Shown: positions 52,824 through 61,353 of the stretch, in pieces
Layout of the letters: every line of letters starts with the position of its first letter
Numbering within the stretch: position 1 is the first letter of the stretch
Made by a program: the position numbers and the translations under genes
Notes under the pieces: generated by a model
Databases searched by the model: none
Seen by the model: only the letters and a program-made list of their open reading frames with translations
Told to the model about the DNA's origin: nothing
Assembly (NCBI RefSeq): GCF_013407185.1
Contig: NZ_CP026995.1
Span: 1,695,913 to 1,759,912 of the forward strand
Reading direction: 5' to 3'
Source: Nitrosopumilus ureiphilus
Lineage (GTDB): Archaea > Thermoproteota > Nitrososphaeria > Nitrososphaerales > Nitrosopumilaceae
DNA: 64,000 bases

Positions 52824-52880
52824 TTTTTTTCTTTTTTTATTAGATTAGAGAAATTCTAAATGGGATTTTTTTAAAAAAAA

Positions 52881-53147
52881 TCAGACAAGAATCTGTTTTT
52901 CAAGTTTGTCCAAGGCCCAGTTAACTAAAGTACTTTTTTGATGATCCCATCTATAATGTGAAGAAGCATGTTTTTTGTTCACATATAGTTCAAGATAAGA
53001 ACAGAATTCACAGGATTCTGATGTATCAGTAAGGTATTCAATTATTTCTTCCCTATGGCCAGAAAGAGGGATCAACCAAGATGTTCTATTTGCCGTAATC
53101 TGTTTTCCATTATCACAGTAAGGACACTTGCTTGCAATGTAAGTCAT
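52881..53147 (-). CDS. Small zinc-binding protein
   Basis: From the internal ATG the protein has 88 residues: MTYIASKCPYCDNGKQITAN, then SCEFCSYLELYVNKKHASSH and YRWDHQKSTL. CPYC, CEFC and nearby histidines would form zinc sites. Nine extra upstream codons (from 53174) run into the IS605-like relic and are probably not used. Function unknown. Confidence 0.65.
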   Translation of the reverse strand: MTYIASKCPYCDNGKQITANRTSWLIPLSGHREEIIEYLTDTSESCEFCSYLELYVNKKHASSHYRWDHQKSTLVNWALDKLEKQILV

Positions 53148-53159
53148 TTTAGTCTGTGA

Positions 53160-53425
53160 ACTACCACCCAACAAGTTGGGTGACCTCTTCCTGCTTCATC
53201 GAGCCTCAAAGTTACTTTCGCAGACATTTGTGGTTGTGGCTCTCGCATCCCTTGGTCGGGGACTGCTGTTCTCACAGCTCAGGCGTTTGTATTTTGATGG
53301 TTCCCGCAGTTCCTGCGGTACCACATGTCATTATACAATGTATGGCTTTATTCATATTTGAGAATGTGGTTAGTTTGCGATTCATCCACCGTACAAGTAC
53401 GGTGATCTTCTCGCCATGTGATTAT
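53160..53425 (-). mobile_element. Internally deleted IS200/IS605 element with end hairpins
   Basis: Hairpins CACCCAAC-AA-GTTGGGTG (53165-53182) and CACCGTAC-AA-GTACGGTG (53387-53404), both perfect 8-bp stems with the same AA loop, bracket about 240 bases. Inside, the minus strand keeps the end of a tnpB-like gene. The pattern fits a non-autonomous palindrome-ended derivative (PATE or MITE type) of an IS605-family transposon. The GC content is clearly above the surroundings. The exact borders are not known. Confidence 0.65.
53183..53345 (-). pseudogene. tnpB 3'-end remnant
   Basis: The minus strand reads HCIMTCGTAGTAGTIKIQTP then stop codons, and later GSMKQEEVTQLVGW. TnpB proteins of archaeal IS605/IS1341 elements often end in a C-G-T-A-G-T run with T-P and close with EAG-like and GSMKQE-like residues. 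The catalytic RuvC part is gone. In intact elements this stretch also encodes the TnpB guide-RNA scaffold. Confidence 0.55.
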
Positions 53426-53543
53426 AAATTGAAGATTTGAAAATAATAAACAAAGAGATAGTTGATAATATTCTGAGCATAATCAATTCATATTTAGTTT
53501 AATCATACATTTGAGATCAGTTATCTTAGAAGGTGAAAACAGC

Positions 53544-53681
53544 ATGATTGAAACATTACCATCTTTTCTACATAATCTAGAATTTAGAATAAATAATACA
53601 ATTAGGATTATCAAGAAAAAAATTCATAATTTAAAAAAATTCCAAAGATTCAACGCAGGAATTCTTAAGACATACAAATAA
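53544..53681 (+). CDS. Small basic protein
   Basis: A 45-residue ATG frame: IETLPSFLHNLEFRINNTIR, then IIKKKIHNLKKFQRFNAGIL and KTYK, with a possible ribosome-binding site (AAGGTGA). It ends five bases before the next gene. The product is basic and helical. Real but unrecognised, if translated. Confidence 0.5.
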   Translation: MIETLPSFLHNLEFRINNTIRIIKKKIHNLKKFQRFNAGILKTYK

Positions 53682-53686
53682 TCAAT

Positions 53687-53857
53687 ATGTCCAGAACAAT
53701 GAAAGTAGAAATAGTACAGTCTGAAACAAAATCCGAACTTGACAGTCTGGTTAATTCATGTATTCAAGATCGAAATGTTGAAGACATAAAATTGACAGCT
53801 GTTGTATTGTCAGATAACAAAGTCCAATATACAGCACTAATAATGCTAAAAAGTTAG
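53687..53857 (+). CDS. Microprotein, paralogue of the one at 18657
   Basis: The 56-residue protein reads MSRTMKVEIVQSETKSELDS, LVNSCIQDRNVEDIKLTAVV, then LSDNKVQYTALIMLKS. It shares RNV-DIKLT and YTAL with the 51-residue protein at 18657-18812. It is not related to known families by eye. It may have a beta-hairpin preceded by a helix. Confidence 0.7.
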   Translation: MSRTMKVEIVQSETKSELDSLVNSCIQDRNVEDIKLTAVVLSDNKVQYTALIMLKS

Positions 53858-53991
53858 AAATGTTTGCACAAATTTTTGTGCAAAATTCTATTTTTTATTA
53901 ATTTTTGACAAAATTTTTTAAATGACTCAAAATGTTTATGAGATATTTTTTTCATCAATACCACAATTGATGCATCGTCTTGTGTCTAGAA

Positions 53992-54135
53992 TTAAGAAAT
54001 ATGCAAAATTATGAATAAATCCTTTCTTACAATCCATAAAACAATAACAATCAGTACAGGGATTAAGTATCGTGTGAAAATTAGTATCGATCCAGAGTTG
54101 ATTTTTTTATTTTTTTCAAAAATAATTATGAGTGA
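53992..54135 (-). pseudogene. Membrane-protein C-terminus remnant
   Basis: A short open stretch on the minus strand, overlapping the end of the TFB gene, reads LIIIFEKNKKINSGSILIFT then RYLIPVLIVIVLWIVRKD and FIILHIS. One membrane helix with an R-Y-x-IP motif resembles the last helix of sodium-symporter-type proteins. It has no start and no upstream body, so at best it is a leftover. Confidence 0.25.
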
Positions 54136-55031
54136 CTAGCCTTCAATCCCTTGTATCGATTTCTTATGGTAACTTCTGTTACACCAGCAGCTTCGGCAAT
54201 ATCTCTTTGAGTTACAGATGCGCCATTATGTACACATGACAGATATAATGCAGATGCTGCAAGACCCATTGGATCTTTTCCAGCTGATTCTTCACGTTCT
54301 TGGGCCTCTTTGAGTACCTTAATTGCAAATCGTTTTGTTTTTTCTGTAATATCGAGTTTGCTTGAAATTCTTGCAATGCATTGAACTGAATCGACAACGG
54401 GCATTTTTAGTTCTAATTCATAATGTAATAATCTATAACATCTTGCAATATCTTTTCGTTTTACATTTGCAGCATCTGCAACATCTTTTAGTGTTCTAGG
54501 TGTTGCAGTATCTCGACATGCAGCATAAAGAGATGCAGCAATCATTGCAGAAATAGATCTGCCACGGACAAGTTTTTTCTCCAATGCCTTTCGGTAAATG
54601 TAAGCTGCTTTTTCAAGAACATTTGCAGAAATTGCAATCTTGTCTTTTAATCTAGTTAATTCGCCAAGAGCTTGCCTCAAGTTTCTATCAACAGGTTCGT
54701 GAACTTGACTTCTGTTATCCCAAGTTCTAAGACGCTCAATTGTACTCTTCATCGATGTAGAAAGTGGTTTTCCTGAAGCGTCCTTGTTCAAGGGATTGAT
54801 AACAGTGGATAGCCCCATATCATGCATTAGAAGTGATGATGGAGCACCAGTTCTTGCAGGATCTGCACCTCCATCTTTTTGAAACGATCTCCATTCAGGA
54901 CCTGATTCTTGGGTTTTTTCAGAGACAACATATCCACATTTTGAGCAAAATTGTTCACCGGTAGTATCATCAGTTAGCATAGAATTTTTCCCACATCTCA
55001 TACAACTAGAATTTTGATTTGAACTTACCAA
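54126..55031 (-). CDS. tfb: Transcription initiation factor IIB (TFB)
   Basis: The 301-residue protein has the N-terminal zinc ribbon CMRCGKNSMLTDDTTGEQFC-SKC, the B-reader region (GPEWRSFQKDGGADPARTGA) and two cyclin-like repeats (near 115-195 and 210-295). The last helix contains TQRDIAEAAGVTEVTIRNRY, the BRE-recognition helix. It recruits RNA polymerase at TATA promoters. Archaea of this group carry several TFB copies; which paralogue this is cannot be told. Confidence 0.96.
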   Translation of the reverse strand: MVSSNQNSSCMRCGKNSMLTDDTTGEQFCSKCGYVVSEKTQESGPEWRSFQKDGGADPARTGAPSSLLMHDMGLSTVINPLNKDASGKPLSTSMKSTIERLRTWDNRSQVHEPVDRNLRQALGELTRLKDKIAISANVLEKAAYIYRKALEKKLVRGRSISAMIAASLYAACRDTATPRTLKDVADAANVKRKDIARCYRLLHYELELKMPVVDSVQCIARISSKLDITEKTKRFAIKVLKEAQEREESAGKDPMGLAASALYLSCVHNGASVTQRDIAEAAGVTEVTIRNRYKGLKASHS

Positions 55032-55114
55032 ACAAATTCACCTATTTTTCCACCAATGTGAATCATGTAGAATTACCACTACTCGCTAATTTAAACCGAG
55101 TATGACGCATATTT

Positions 55115-55543
55115 CTAAGAATAGTATTCCTTAAACCCCTTATCTGTGGGGAGTAATTCAGTTTTGAGACCAAATAATCCTTGTTTTTGATGTACTTTTA
55201 GCATTCCATTATTTTCTAGATCTTCCAGAATTGATTCAAGCTCTTGATTATCAAGTCCAGTGTTTTTTTGAATATTTTCAAAGTATTTTGTTCCTCTGTT
55301 TAACTCTCCTAAAACTAACATTGATTTTGTTTGAGGTTTTAAGGGATCAATTTCAGGTTTTGAAGATTTCATTGAAGGATTTTGGGAAAAATTGTCAAAA
55401 CCTGGAGGATATTGTCTTTCTTTGATTGTTTGAGAGGGATTAAACCTAATTCCTCTTTTAGCCAATAATCGAGGAATAATTCTTGATAGTGGAATTGCTA
55501 AGAAAATTATCAGATAAATCCATGAAAAATTAGGTTCTGCCAT
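55115..55543 (-). CDS. Membrane-anchored winged-helix protein
   Basis: The 142-residue protein has an N-terminal membrane segment (SWIYLIIFLAIPLSRIIPRL), a proline-rich linker and a C-terminal winged helix (SMLVLGELNRGTKYFENIQK, then ESILEDLENNGMLKVHQKQG). It could be a membrane-tethered DNA-binding protein. It is divergent from the SPFH gene, 110 bases apart. Confidence 0.7.
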   Translation of the reverse strand: MAEPNFSWIYLIIFLAIPLSRIIPRLLAKRGIRFNPSQTIKERQYPPGFDNFSQNPSMKSSKPEIDPLKPQTKSMLVLGELNRGTKYFENIQKNTGLDNQELESILEDLENNGMLKVHQKQGLFGLKTELLPTDKGFKEYYS

Positions 55544-55653
55544 TAATTGCGATAGGATTAGATGTCTTAAATTTGTTGAGTGACTAAAATCCTAGTGTCA
55601 AAACATATTTTGAATATGATTGGTATAATAGTAGGAAGAATAGACCAGTAATA

Positions 55654-56517
55654 TTGTCAAAGTACCAATCACCCAAAGTTAATGTGAATATGAGTGCAGC
55701 AAAAGGGGTTGCAGTAGCAATTGTTCTTCTTATAATTATTGGAGTAGTAGCAACAGCTTCTGTAAAAATTGTTGATGCGGGGCACAGAGGGGTTCTATTG
55801 CATTGGAATGCAGTTGATCTGACACAACCCCCACTTGATGAAGGATTACATTTTGTGATTCCATTCCAAGATGAAGTAGTCAATATTGAAGTTCGTACAC
55901 TAAAGTATGCAAGTGATGCTCGTAGTGCATCAAGAGATCTGCAAACAGTAGAGACAACTGTAACAGTAAACTACCATCCAGATAAAGAGGCAGTACATAG
56001 ATTATACAAGAATTTAGGTCTTGATTATGAAAATAGGGTTATTCAACCAGCAATTGAAGAAACAGTAAAACAAGTTACTGCAAAATATAATGCCGAAGAA
56101 CTAATTACAAAAAGACCGCTAGTCAAACAAGATATAGAAGTAGCAATTACCGAAAGATTAAATCAATTTGAAGTAGTTACAGACGTAATTTCAATTACTG
56201 ATTTTGAATTCTCACCATTATTTGCTCAGGCAATTGAATCCAAAGTAGAAGCAGAACAAAATGCACTAAGAGCAGAAAATGACTTGAGAAGAATTGAAGT
56301 CGAGGCCAGACAAACTGAGGCAAACGCTGTGGGTTTAGCAAATGCAAACATTGCAGAAGCCAAAGGTGAGGCAGAGGCCATAGCAATTATCAATAGAGCG
56401 TTAGCCGAGAATCCAAACTATTTGGATTGGTTAAAGACGCAAGCATGGGATGGAAAACTACCACTTGTAGTTGGCGAAGGCGGAACACCATTTATTCAAA
56501 TTCCAGTTAAGCCTTAA
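55654..56517 (+). CDS. SPFH/band-7 (prohibitin-like) protein
   Basis: The 287-residue TTG-started protein has an N-terminal membrane helix (GVAVAIVLLIIIGVVATASV), the band-7 core (VDAGHRGVLLHWNAVDLTQP, then LDEGLHFVIPFQDEVVNIEV) and a long helical coil (EAEQNALRAENDLRRIEVEA). It closely resembles prohibitins, which form membrane ring assemblies and scaffold proteases. It may cooperate with the membrane protease HtpX. Confidence 0.93.
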   Translation: MSKYQSPKVNVNMSAAKGVAVAIVLLIIIGVVATASVKIVDAGHRGVLLHWNAVDLTQPPLDEGLHFVIPFQDEVVNIEVRTLKYASDARSASRDLQTVETTVTVNYHPDKEAVHRLYKNLGLDYENRVIQPAIEETVKQVTAKYNAEELITKRPLVKQDIEVAITERLNQFEVVTDVISITDFEFSPLFAQAIESKVEAEQNALRAENDLRRIEVEARQTEANAVGLANANIAEAKGEAEAIAIINRALAENPNYLDWLKTQAWDGKLPLVVGEGGTPFIQIPVKP

Positions 56518-56532
56518 ATCGTTTAGAGAAAA

Positions 56533-56832
56533 CTATTCTTTATTTTTAGATTTATCCCTTATTGCATCATACATTGCAAGAAATTGTTCGGGTTCATTTT
56601 GCCTGTAATTTTTTTCAAGTAGTTGAATTTCCTTATGAGAGATTTGTTCTCCTTTGTTATGATAATACTCTTTAATAATTTCAGAAGGAGTTTTTTTAAT
56701 ATTATATTTTAAAAGTGTTTGATTAACAGATCTTTTGCAATACAAATCGTAAATTAAAAATCTGTAAGCAAGATAACCAGAGAGCCCTATAATTGCAACA
56801 ATGATGATTGGGATTATGATGATAGATGCCAT
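56533..56832 (-). CDS. Small membrane protein, uncharacterised
   Basis: The 99-residue protein has an N-terminal membrane helix (IIIIPIIIVAIIGLSGYLAY) followed by a charged cytoplasmic domain with helices (TPSEIIKEYYHNKGEQISHK). It converges on the SPFH gene, 15 bases away. Function unknown. Confidence 0.7.
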   Translation of the reverse strand: MASIIIIPIIIVAIIGLSGYLAYRFLIYDLYCKRSVNQTLLKYNIKKTPSEIIKEYYHNKGEQISHKEIQLLEKNYRQNEPEQFLAMYDAIRDKSKNKE

Positions 56833-56975
56833 GTATTATGACACATGATTTTACTATTTCATTGTTTGTTCTTTTTTATAGAATTTTACTAGTAAATTGT
56901 ATTCCAAAGAATACCCATTTTGTGTATTTTTTTTAATTTAACCAGTAGAAATTCTACCAAAATAACATGCATTAT

Positions 56976-57038
56976 ATGGCAGCCAAGAAAAAAGCAGCAG
57001 CTAAAACAACAAAAGCAAAGGCTTCAAAAAAGAAATAA
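56976..57038 (+). CDS. Alanine/lysine-rich micropeptide
   Basis: A 20-residue peptide (MAAKKKAAAKTTKAKASKKK) starts at the second of two ATGs (56967 would add three residues). The composition matches histone H1-tail-like sequences. It is too short to judge by homology, but the run of A, K and T codons without a stop is notable. It probably binds nucleic acid if made. Confidence 0.5.
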   Translation: MAAKKKAAAKTTKAKASKKK

Positions 57039-57108
57039 TCTTTTGAAACCTCATTTTTTTATTTATAATTTGATTCAGTACTATCTATGTAGATAATTCC
57101 AACGTATT

Positions 57109-57360
57109 TTAAGAACTACGCATAGAAACCTGATTTCCTACTGTATGATGGATTCCAATAATCAATTCTGAATGAGTAGTGATTACCATCAAAGTTTCAC
57201 AGGAAAGACATAGAACTGATGGAACATAGTCAGCATTTGCTTCAGAAGGACCAATTGTAGCTAAAACTGCATCACATTTAATGTCCAATCCACCACAATT
57301 GACACATTTGGAAGGTCTATTCGATACACGCTTTATTTTATTGATAAAGTAATGAACCAA
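57109..57360 (-). CDS. Small cysteine-containing protein
   Basis: The 83-residue TTG-started protein has CVNCGGLDIKC and LCLSCETLMV, two pairs of cysteines that would form a zinc site, with the hydrophobic stretch VITTHSELIIGIHHTV after it. No family is recognised. It stands alone. Confidence 0.6.
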   Translation of the reverse strand: MVHYFINKIKRVSNRPSKCVNCGGLDIKCDAVLATIGPSEANADYVPSVLCLSCETLMVITTHSELIIGIHHTVGNQVSMRSS

Positions 57361-57474
57361 GATAGAAAAACTACCGCATTGGGATTCTTAAATTAACTGG
57401 TTTTTCTTTTTCCAAATTTTTTATTGAGAATAATCATGTAGTTTCTTTAAGGAGAAAAACAAAGTAGTACAATA

Positions 57475-57951
57475 TTGCAGTCAAATGATAAAATTTTGAT
57501 TATTGTAGCCTTGGTAGGCGGAATGGTGGCATTAGCAGTAATTGTAGGATTTATTGGACAAGGAAATGTCAGACATGTAACAATTTTCTGGCCAGAAAAA
57601 GTGGAACATACCATAATCTTTGAAGATATTGATGGAAAAACTCAGATCAGAGCAATAAAAGGCGTTGCAGGAGATGTCAATCCCACATTACTTTCACGTA
57701 CATCATTTGCATACGTACTAACTGTGATTAATAACGGAACAACAAATCATAGACTTTACATCGAGGGATTTAATGTTCAAACAGATCTACTAGAACCAGG
57801 ACAACAAGACATAATCACAATTTATCCTAACAAAGAAGGAGAATTTGCATATTATGACAAAAGACAAGATCTTATGCCACTGGGTAAGATCAAAATTGTG
57901 ACAGTGGTTGCAAGTGATGAGTTTCAAGGAATTTGGAGGGATTTGATTTAA
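57475..57951 (+). CDS. Membrane-anchored cupredoxin-like protein without copper ligands
   Basis: The 158-residue TTG-started protein has one membrane helix (ILIIVALVGGMVALAVIVGF), then a beta-sandwich (FAYVLTVINNGTTNHRLYIE, LEPGQQDIITIYPNKEGEFA, YYDKRQDLMPLGKIKIVTVV). The order of strands resembles the cupredoxin fold of cytochrome oxidase subunit II, but the copper-binding Cys and His are absent. It may be a degenerate or non-copper relative. Confidence 0.6.
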   Translation: MQSNDKILIIVALVGGMVALAVIVGFIGQGNVRHVTIFWPEKVEHTIIFEDIDGKTQIRAIKGVAGDVNPTLLSRTSFAYVLTVINNGTTNHRLYIEGFNVQTDLLEPGQQDIITIYPNKEGEFAYYDKRQDLMPLGKIKIVTVVASDEFQGIWRDLI

Positions 57952-57956
57952 GGATT

Positions 57957-58826
57957 TTATTTTTTTCCAATAATCAAATCCACCTTATATGTCAGAGTCG
58001 CACGGGAATTGAGTTTTAAACTCCATGGGATGTAAGACGGATTTTTTGTTTTGGCAGAAATTTTGAATCCAAATTTTTCTAAATTTGTGCGCAATTGAGA
58101 TTCGTCCAAGGATTTTCTGACAGAGTTTGCACCCCTATCAAAATCATACGGATCAGAGATTACAAAATATCCAGAAGAGATTTGTTTTGATACATGCTTT
58201 AGTAATTCTATAGGTTCTACTAATTCTAAAATATTTAGTGCCATTACCAAATCAAATTGCAAGTTTCCAAATACAGGAGATAATGAATCAGCTACAACAT
58301 AATCAAGATTATTTTTGTAAGATTTTTTGGCAAACCTTAATGCACTAAATGATCTATCGATTCCAAAAACCATTTTGTTGGAATCAGCAAGAAACGAAGC
58401 CATAATTCCAATTGAGCAACCATGTTCCAATACAAAATTTGATTTTGATAATGTACCGAGATTATTTTTTATTAAAGAATAGAATTTTGAATGCTTGCTG
58501 TTTTGATATATTTTTGACCATCTTTCTTCAAGTAAAGTTCTATCATCAACAAAAATAATTTTTGACAAGGATGATTTCAAAAAACTTTTCATTTTTTCAG
58601 TGATTGCTAACTGATAGAGTTTCCCACCCAAAACTTTTCGATAAGAGAGATAATTTGAAAAATCATCCCAAAGAATAGGAATTTTCTCGATAATTGGGCA
58701 TACAAGTTTACATTTTTTGCATTCTAAAATTCCTTCTTCAATTTCTTTTTTAATTTTGAATGCATCTAGTTCTAGTTTAGAACCACATTTGACACATCTC
58801 AAGAATTCAGGAGTAGATCCTAGCAT
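57957..58826 (-). CDS. SAM-dependent methyltransferase with N-terminal zinc ribbon
   Basis: The 289-residue protein starts with a Trm112-like zinc ribbon (LRCVKCGSKLELDAFKIKKE, CKKCKLVCP). Motif I is VLEHGCSIGIMASFLADSNK and motif IV-like residues lie at LVMALNILELVEPIELLKHV. The substrate is unknown, but the zinc ribbon suggests rRNA, tRNA or protein methylation. It is divergent from the gene at 58903. Confidence 0.8.
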   Translation of the reverse strand: MLGSTPEFLRCVKCGSKLELDAFKIKKEIEEGILECKKCKLVCPIIEKIPILWDDFSNYLSYRKVLGGKLYQLAITEKMKSFLKSSLSKIIFVDDRTLLEERWSKIYQNSKHSKFYSLIKNNLGTLSKSNFVLEHGCSIGIMASFLADSNKMVFGIDRSFSALRFAKKSYKNNLDYVVADSLSPVFGNLQFDLVMALNILELVEPIELLKHVSKQISSGYFVISDPYDFDRGANSVRKSLDESQLRTNLEKFGFKISAKTKNPSYIPWSLKLNSRATLTYKVDLIIGKK

Positions 58827-58902
58827 TTCTGTTAAGTCAGAGAATCATGAACTAATAATTTCTTTGATGTCAAAATCAAGATAATGTTAAATGTAGTATT
58901 TT

Positions 58903-60111
58903 TTGATTTTATGCAAATTGGGAGAATTCGAAGAGTTTGCTGAGGCCCTATTTGGCCAATTATCAGTTGAAATTGATGAAGAAAGAGAAATCATGCAGCT
59001 TGCAATTAAAGCCAAAGAAGACATTGCAGGAAAGGTACAATTCAGTGAATTAGAAGAGATTGCAAAGGAGATATTTCCTATTTTCAAAGAAAAGGCAGAA
59101 GATTTTCTTGGAGTCAAAGTTCCAAGTGATCTTCAGTTAAAATTTCCAGAATTAGAAGATTTGAAAAGATTGAAAGGAGAGAAGGTATTTGCAGATTCAG
59201 AATCAAAGGAATTTGTCATAAAATTATTCAATGCAGTTGCAAAAGAAGATCTAAAAAATATTGCAGAACTCATGAAAGAAAACACTGCAAAATACTTGGT
59301 ATATTCAACATACGCAATTCAATACATTTCTAAAATTACAACTACATATGGCGATTACCTTAATTCAGTAATTTATCTAAACAAATTCATTTTGTCAAGA
59401 TATCCACAGATAATTCTCCACAAACAAGGAGAGCCATACGAATCAAGATTTGAAAATGTAAATTCAGGTTATCTTGGTGCAGTAAAGATGACAGTGCTCG
59501 AAGAATTAATTCATTCAGCTCAGGGAAATCTGCACCAAATAAACAAGAATGCTGCAATGGAGGTAAACAGAATCAACGAAGAACTAGCAGAGATAATTTT
59601 ATCACTAGATACTGAAACTGTAAACAAACTTTCAGAGTATTGCCAGCTACAAGCAGTTCCAGATGATTTTCCTTTTGCAAAAAAAGCAAATCTATTTTTC
59701 TTTTTGAATCCAGATCATTTCCTAATTGAGCAAATTGGACCAGATGTAATGACATTCACACATGTAGAAATTGATCCAAAGATAGGAGAATCAATTCCAC
59801 AACTACTAGACATTTACAAAAGATGGTTAGTTCCAATTCAACAACACCATGCAGCATTTACTGCAATGGAAGGAATGGCAGGATTTGCAATTGAGAATAT
59901 TCTAAAAGAAGATCAAGACTTTCAGAATTATCTCACGACATTTATGGGAACAGATTTTTCATCATACCAGGTAAGAAAGAGCATGGGAAAGGATTTCACT
60001 AAAGCAATTTATGAAAAATTAGGCAAGAATACCTTCAAAAAAATGATCGAGATCCCCCCAAGCACAAGAGAGCTAAAAGATCCCCAATTATACCTAAAAA
60101 AACTGAGTTAG
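58903..60111 (+). CDS. Uncharacterised conserved protein of about 400 residues
   Basis: The 402-residue protein starts at TTG (or TTG at 58918) and is acidic and helical. In the middle, VLEELIHSAQGNLHQINKNA has the E-E-x-x-H shape of a metal site, and QQHHAAFTAMEGMAGFAIEN has histidines and a glutamate that could complete it. That would suggest a zinc-dependent hydrolase, but no family is recognised, so this is a weak inference. It ends five bases before the SirB1-type gene, so the pair is probably one operon. Confidence 0.7.
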   Translation: MILCKLGEFEEFAEALFGQLSVEIDEEREIMQLAIKAKEDIAGKVQFSELEEIAKEIFPIFKEKAEDFLGVKVPSDLQLKFPELEDLKRLKGEKVFADSESKEFVIKLFNAVAKEDLKNIAELMKENTAKYLVYSTYAIQYISKITTTYGDYLNSVIYLNKFILSRYPQIILHKQGEPYESRFENVNSGYLGAVKMTVLEELIHSAQGNLHQINKNAAMEVNRINEELAEIILSLDTETVNKLSEYCQLQAVPDDFPFAKKANLFFFLNPDHFLIEQIGPDVMTFTHVEIDPKIGESIPQLLDIYKRWLVPIQQHHAAFTAMEGMAGFAIENILKEDQDFQNYLTTFMGTDFSSYQVRKSMGKDFTKAIYEKLGKNTFKKMIEIPPSTRELKDPQLYLKKLS

Positions 60112-60116
60112 TACCA

Positions 60117-60935
60117 TTGGAAGAAAAATTTGATCCATTAGTTGCAGAATGGTTTGCATTTGTAAAAAATCCAAATTTTAACTTGGTAGAAAAATGTCTA
60201 AAATTTGCTCAGATTCTAGAATATCCTGATCTAAATGTAGATGATTACATCAAAAAAATTAGTAAAATAGGAATGTCTCTCAAAGAGTCAATCAATGATG
60301 TTAAAAATCCAACATATCTAATTTCTATGTTAAATGAACATCTCTTTGAAAATTTAGGATTTAGTGGAGATGATGATGACTACTATAATCCGAAAAATAA
60401 TTTCCTAAATGAAGTGATTGATAAAAAATCAGGAATCCCAATCACACTATCAATTCTATATGTAGAAGTTGCAAAGTTTGTAGGACTAGATCTTAAGATA
60501 GTGGGATTTCCAGGTCACGTACTAGTAAAATATAATGAAGAAATGATTTTAGATCCATTTTATGATGGTCGCCTTGTAGATGTAGATGACTTGCAAGAAA
60601 TTTTGGATGTTAATTTTGGAGGAGAATTAGAATTTCAACCAGAATATCTAGATGAGGTAAAACCAGAACAAATTCTTGTTAGAATGACTCGTAATTTAAA
60701 AAACTCCTATGTGCAATCATTTGTTTATGATAAAGCATTACTATGTGTCAACATGGTTTTAGCAATAGAACCTGAATCCCCAGAAGACATCAGAGATAAA
60801 GGAATTTTAGAAGAAAGAATGCTAAATTCGGAAACTGCATTGAAATATTTGAATAAATATTTGGAAATTAATCCAAACGCAGAAGATGTAGATTTTATTT
60901 TAGAATTAATTAGAAGTATAAAATCAAAAAATTAA
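60117..60935 (+). CDS. SirB1-family transglutaminase-like protein
   Basis: The 272-residue TTG-started protein has the SirB1 core: MLNEHLFENLGFSGDDDDYY, FLNEVIDKKSGIPITLSILY and LDLKIVGFPGHVLVKYNEEM. The domain is a circularly arranged transglutaminase-like fold with uncertain catalysis. The C-terminal quarter is helical and TPR-like (ALKYLNKYLEINPNAEDVDF). It is coupled to the 58903 gene. Its role is unknown. Confidence 0.85.
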   Translation: MEEKFDPLVAEWFAFVKNPNFNLVEKCLKFAQILEYPDLNVDDYIKKISKIGMSLKESINDVKNPTYLISMLNEHLFENLGFSGDDDDYYNPKNNFLNEVIDKKSGIPITLSILYVEVAKFVGLDLKIVGFPGHVLVKYNEEMILDPFYDGRLVDVDDLQEILDVNFGGELEFQPEYLDEVKPEQILVRMTRNLKNSYVQSFVYDKALLCVNMVLAIEPESPEDIRDKGILEERMLNSETALKYLNKYLEINPNAEDVDFILELIRSIKSKN

Positions 60936-61102
60936 TCAATGATGGAATCTATATCATTGCCTTTCTTAATCATAGATATTTCATGACGAGCGATTTTATT
61001 TCTAAATGCTTTTTTGAGAATATCTACTTCGCTTCTAAGTAATGCAATTTCATCTTCAAGTTTTGCAACTCGCTCATAGATGGTTTCAGCTTCTGAACTC
61101 AT
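60932..61102 (-). CDS. Small coiled-coil protein
   Basis: The 56-residue protein reads SSEAETIYERVAKLEDEIAL, LRSEVDILKKAFRNKIARHE, then ISMIKKGNDIDSIID. Heptads are regular through residue 35. It overlaps the SirB1 gene's stop by four bases on the opposite strand. Function unknown. Confidence 0.7.
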   Translation of the reverse strand: MSSEAETIYERVAKLEDEIALLRSEVDILKKAFRNKIARHEISMIKKGNDIDSIID

Positions 61103-61353
61103 GATTATCTATCAAGAAAAAATTGTCTTAAAAAGTTATGGGTAAATATTTTGATGGTGAGGTTAGCTTTTTGAACTATAATTCCTTCTCTTTGTATTCA
61201 CATATAGTTAACATAGGAAATTTGACTATTTCTTTTAATGAGTAGCTATTTCAGGCCGTTAAATTTCATTTTTGAGAGTCAGATGGATTATTCATGGACA
61301 TCACAGAAGTTTTGTAATATTATTAGGGATTATGAAGTTTGACTATAATGGGT

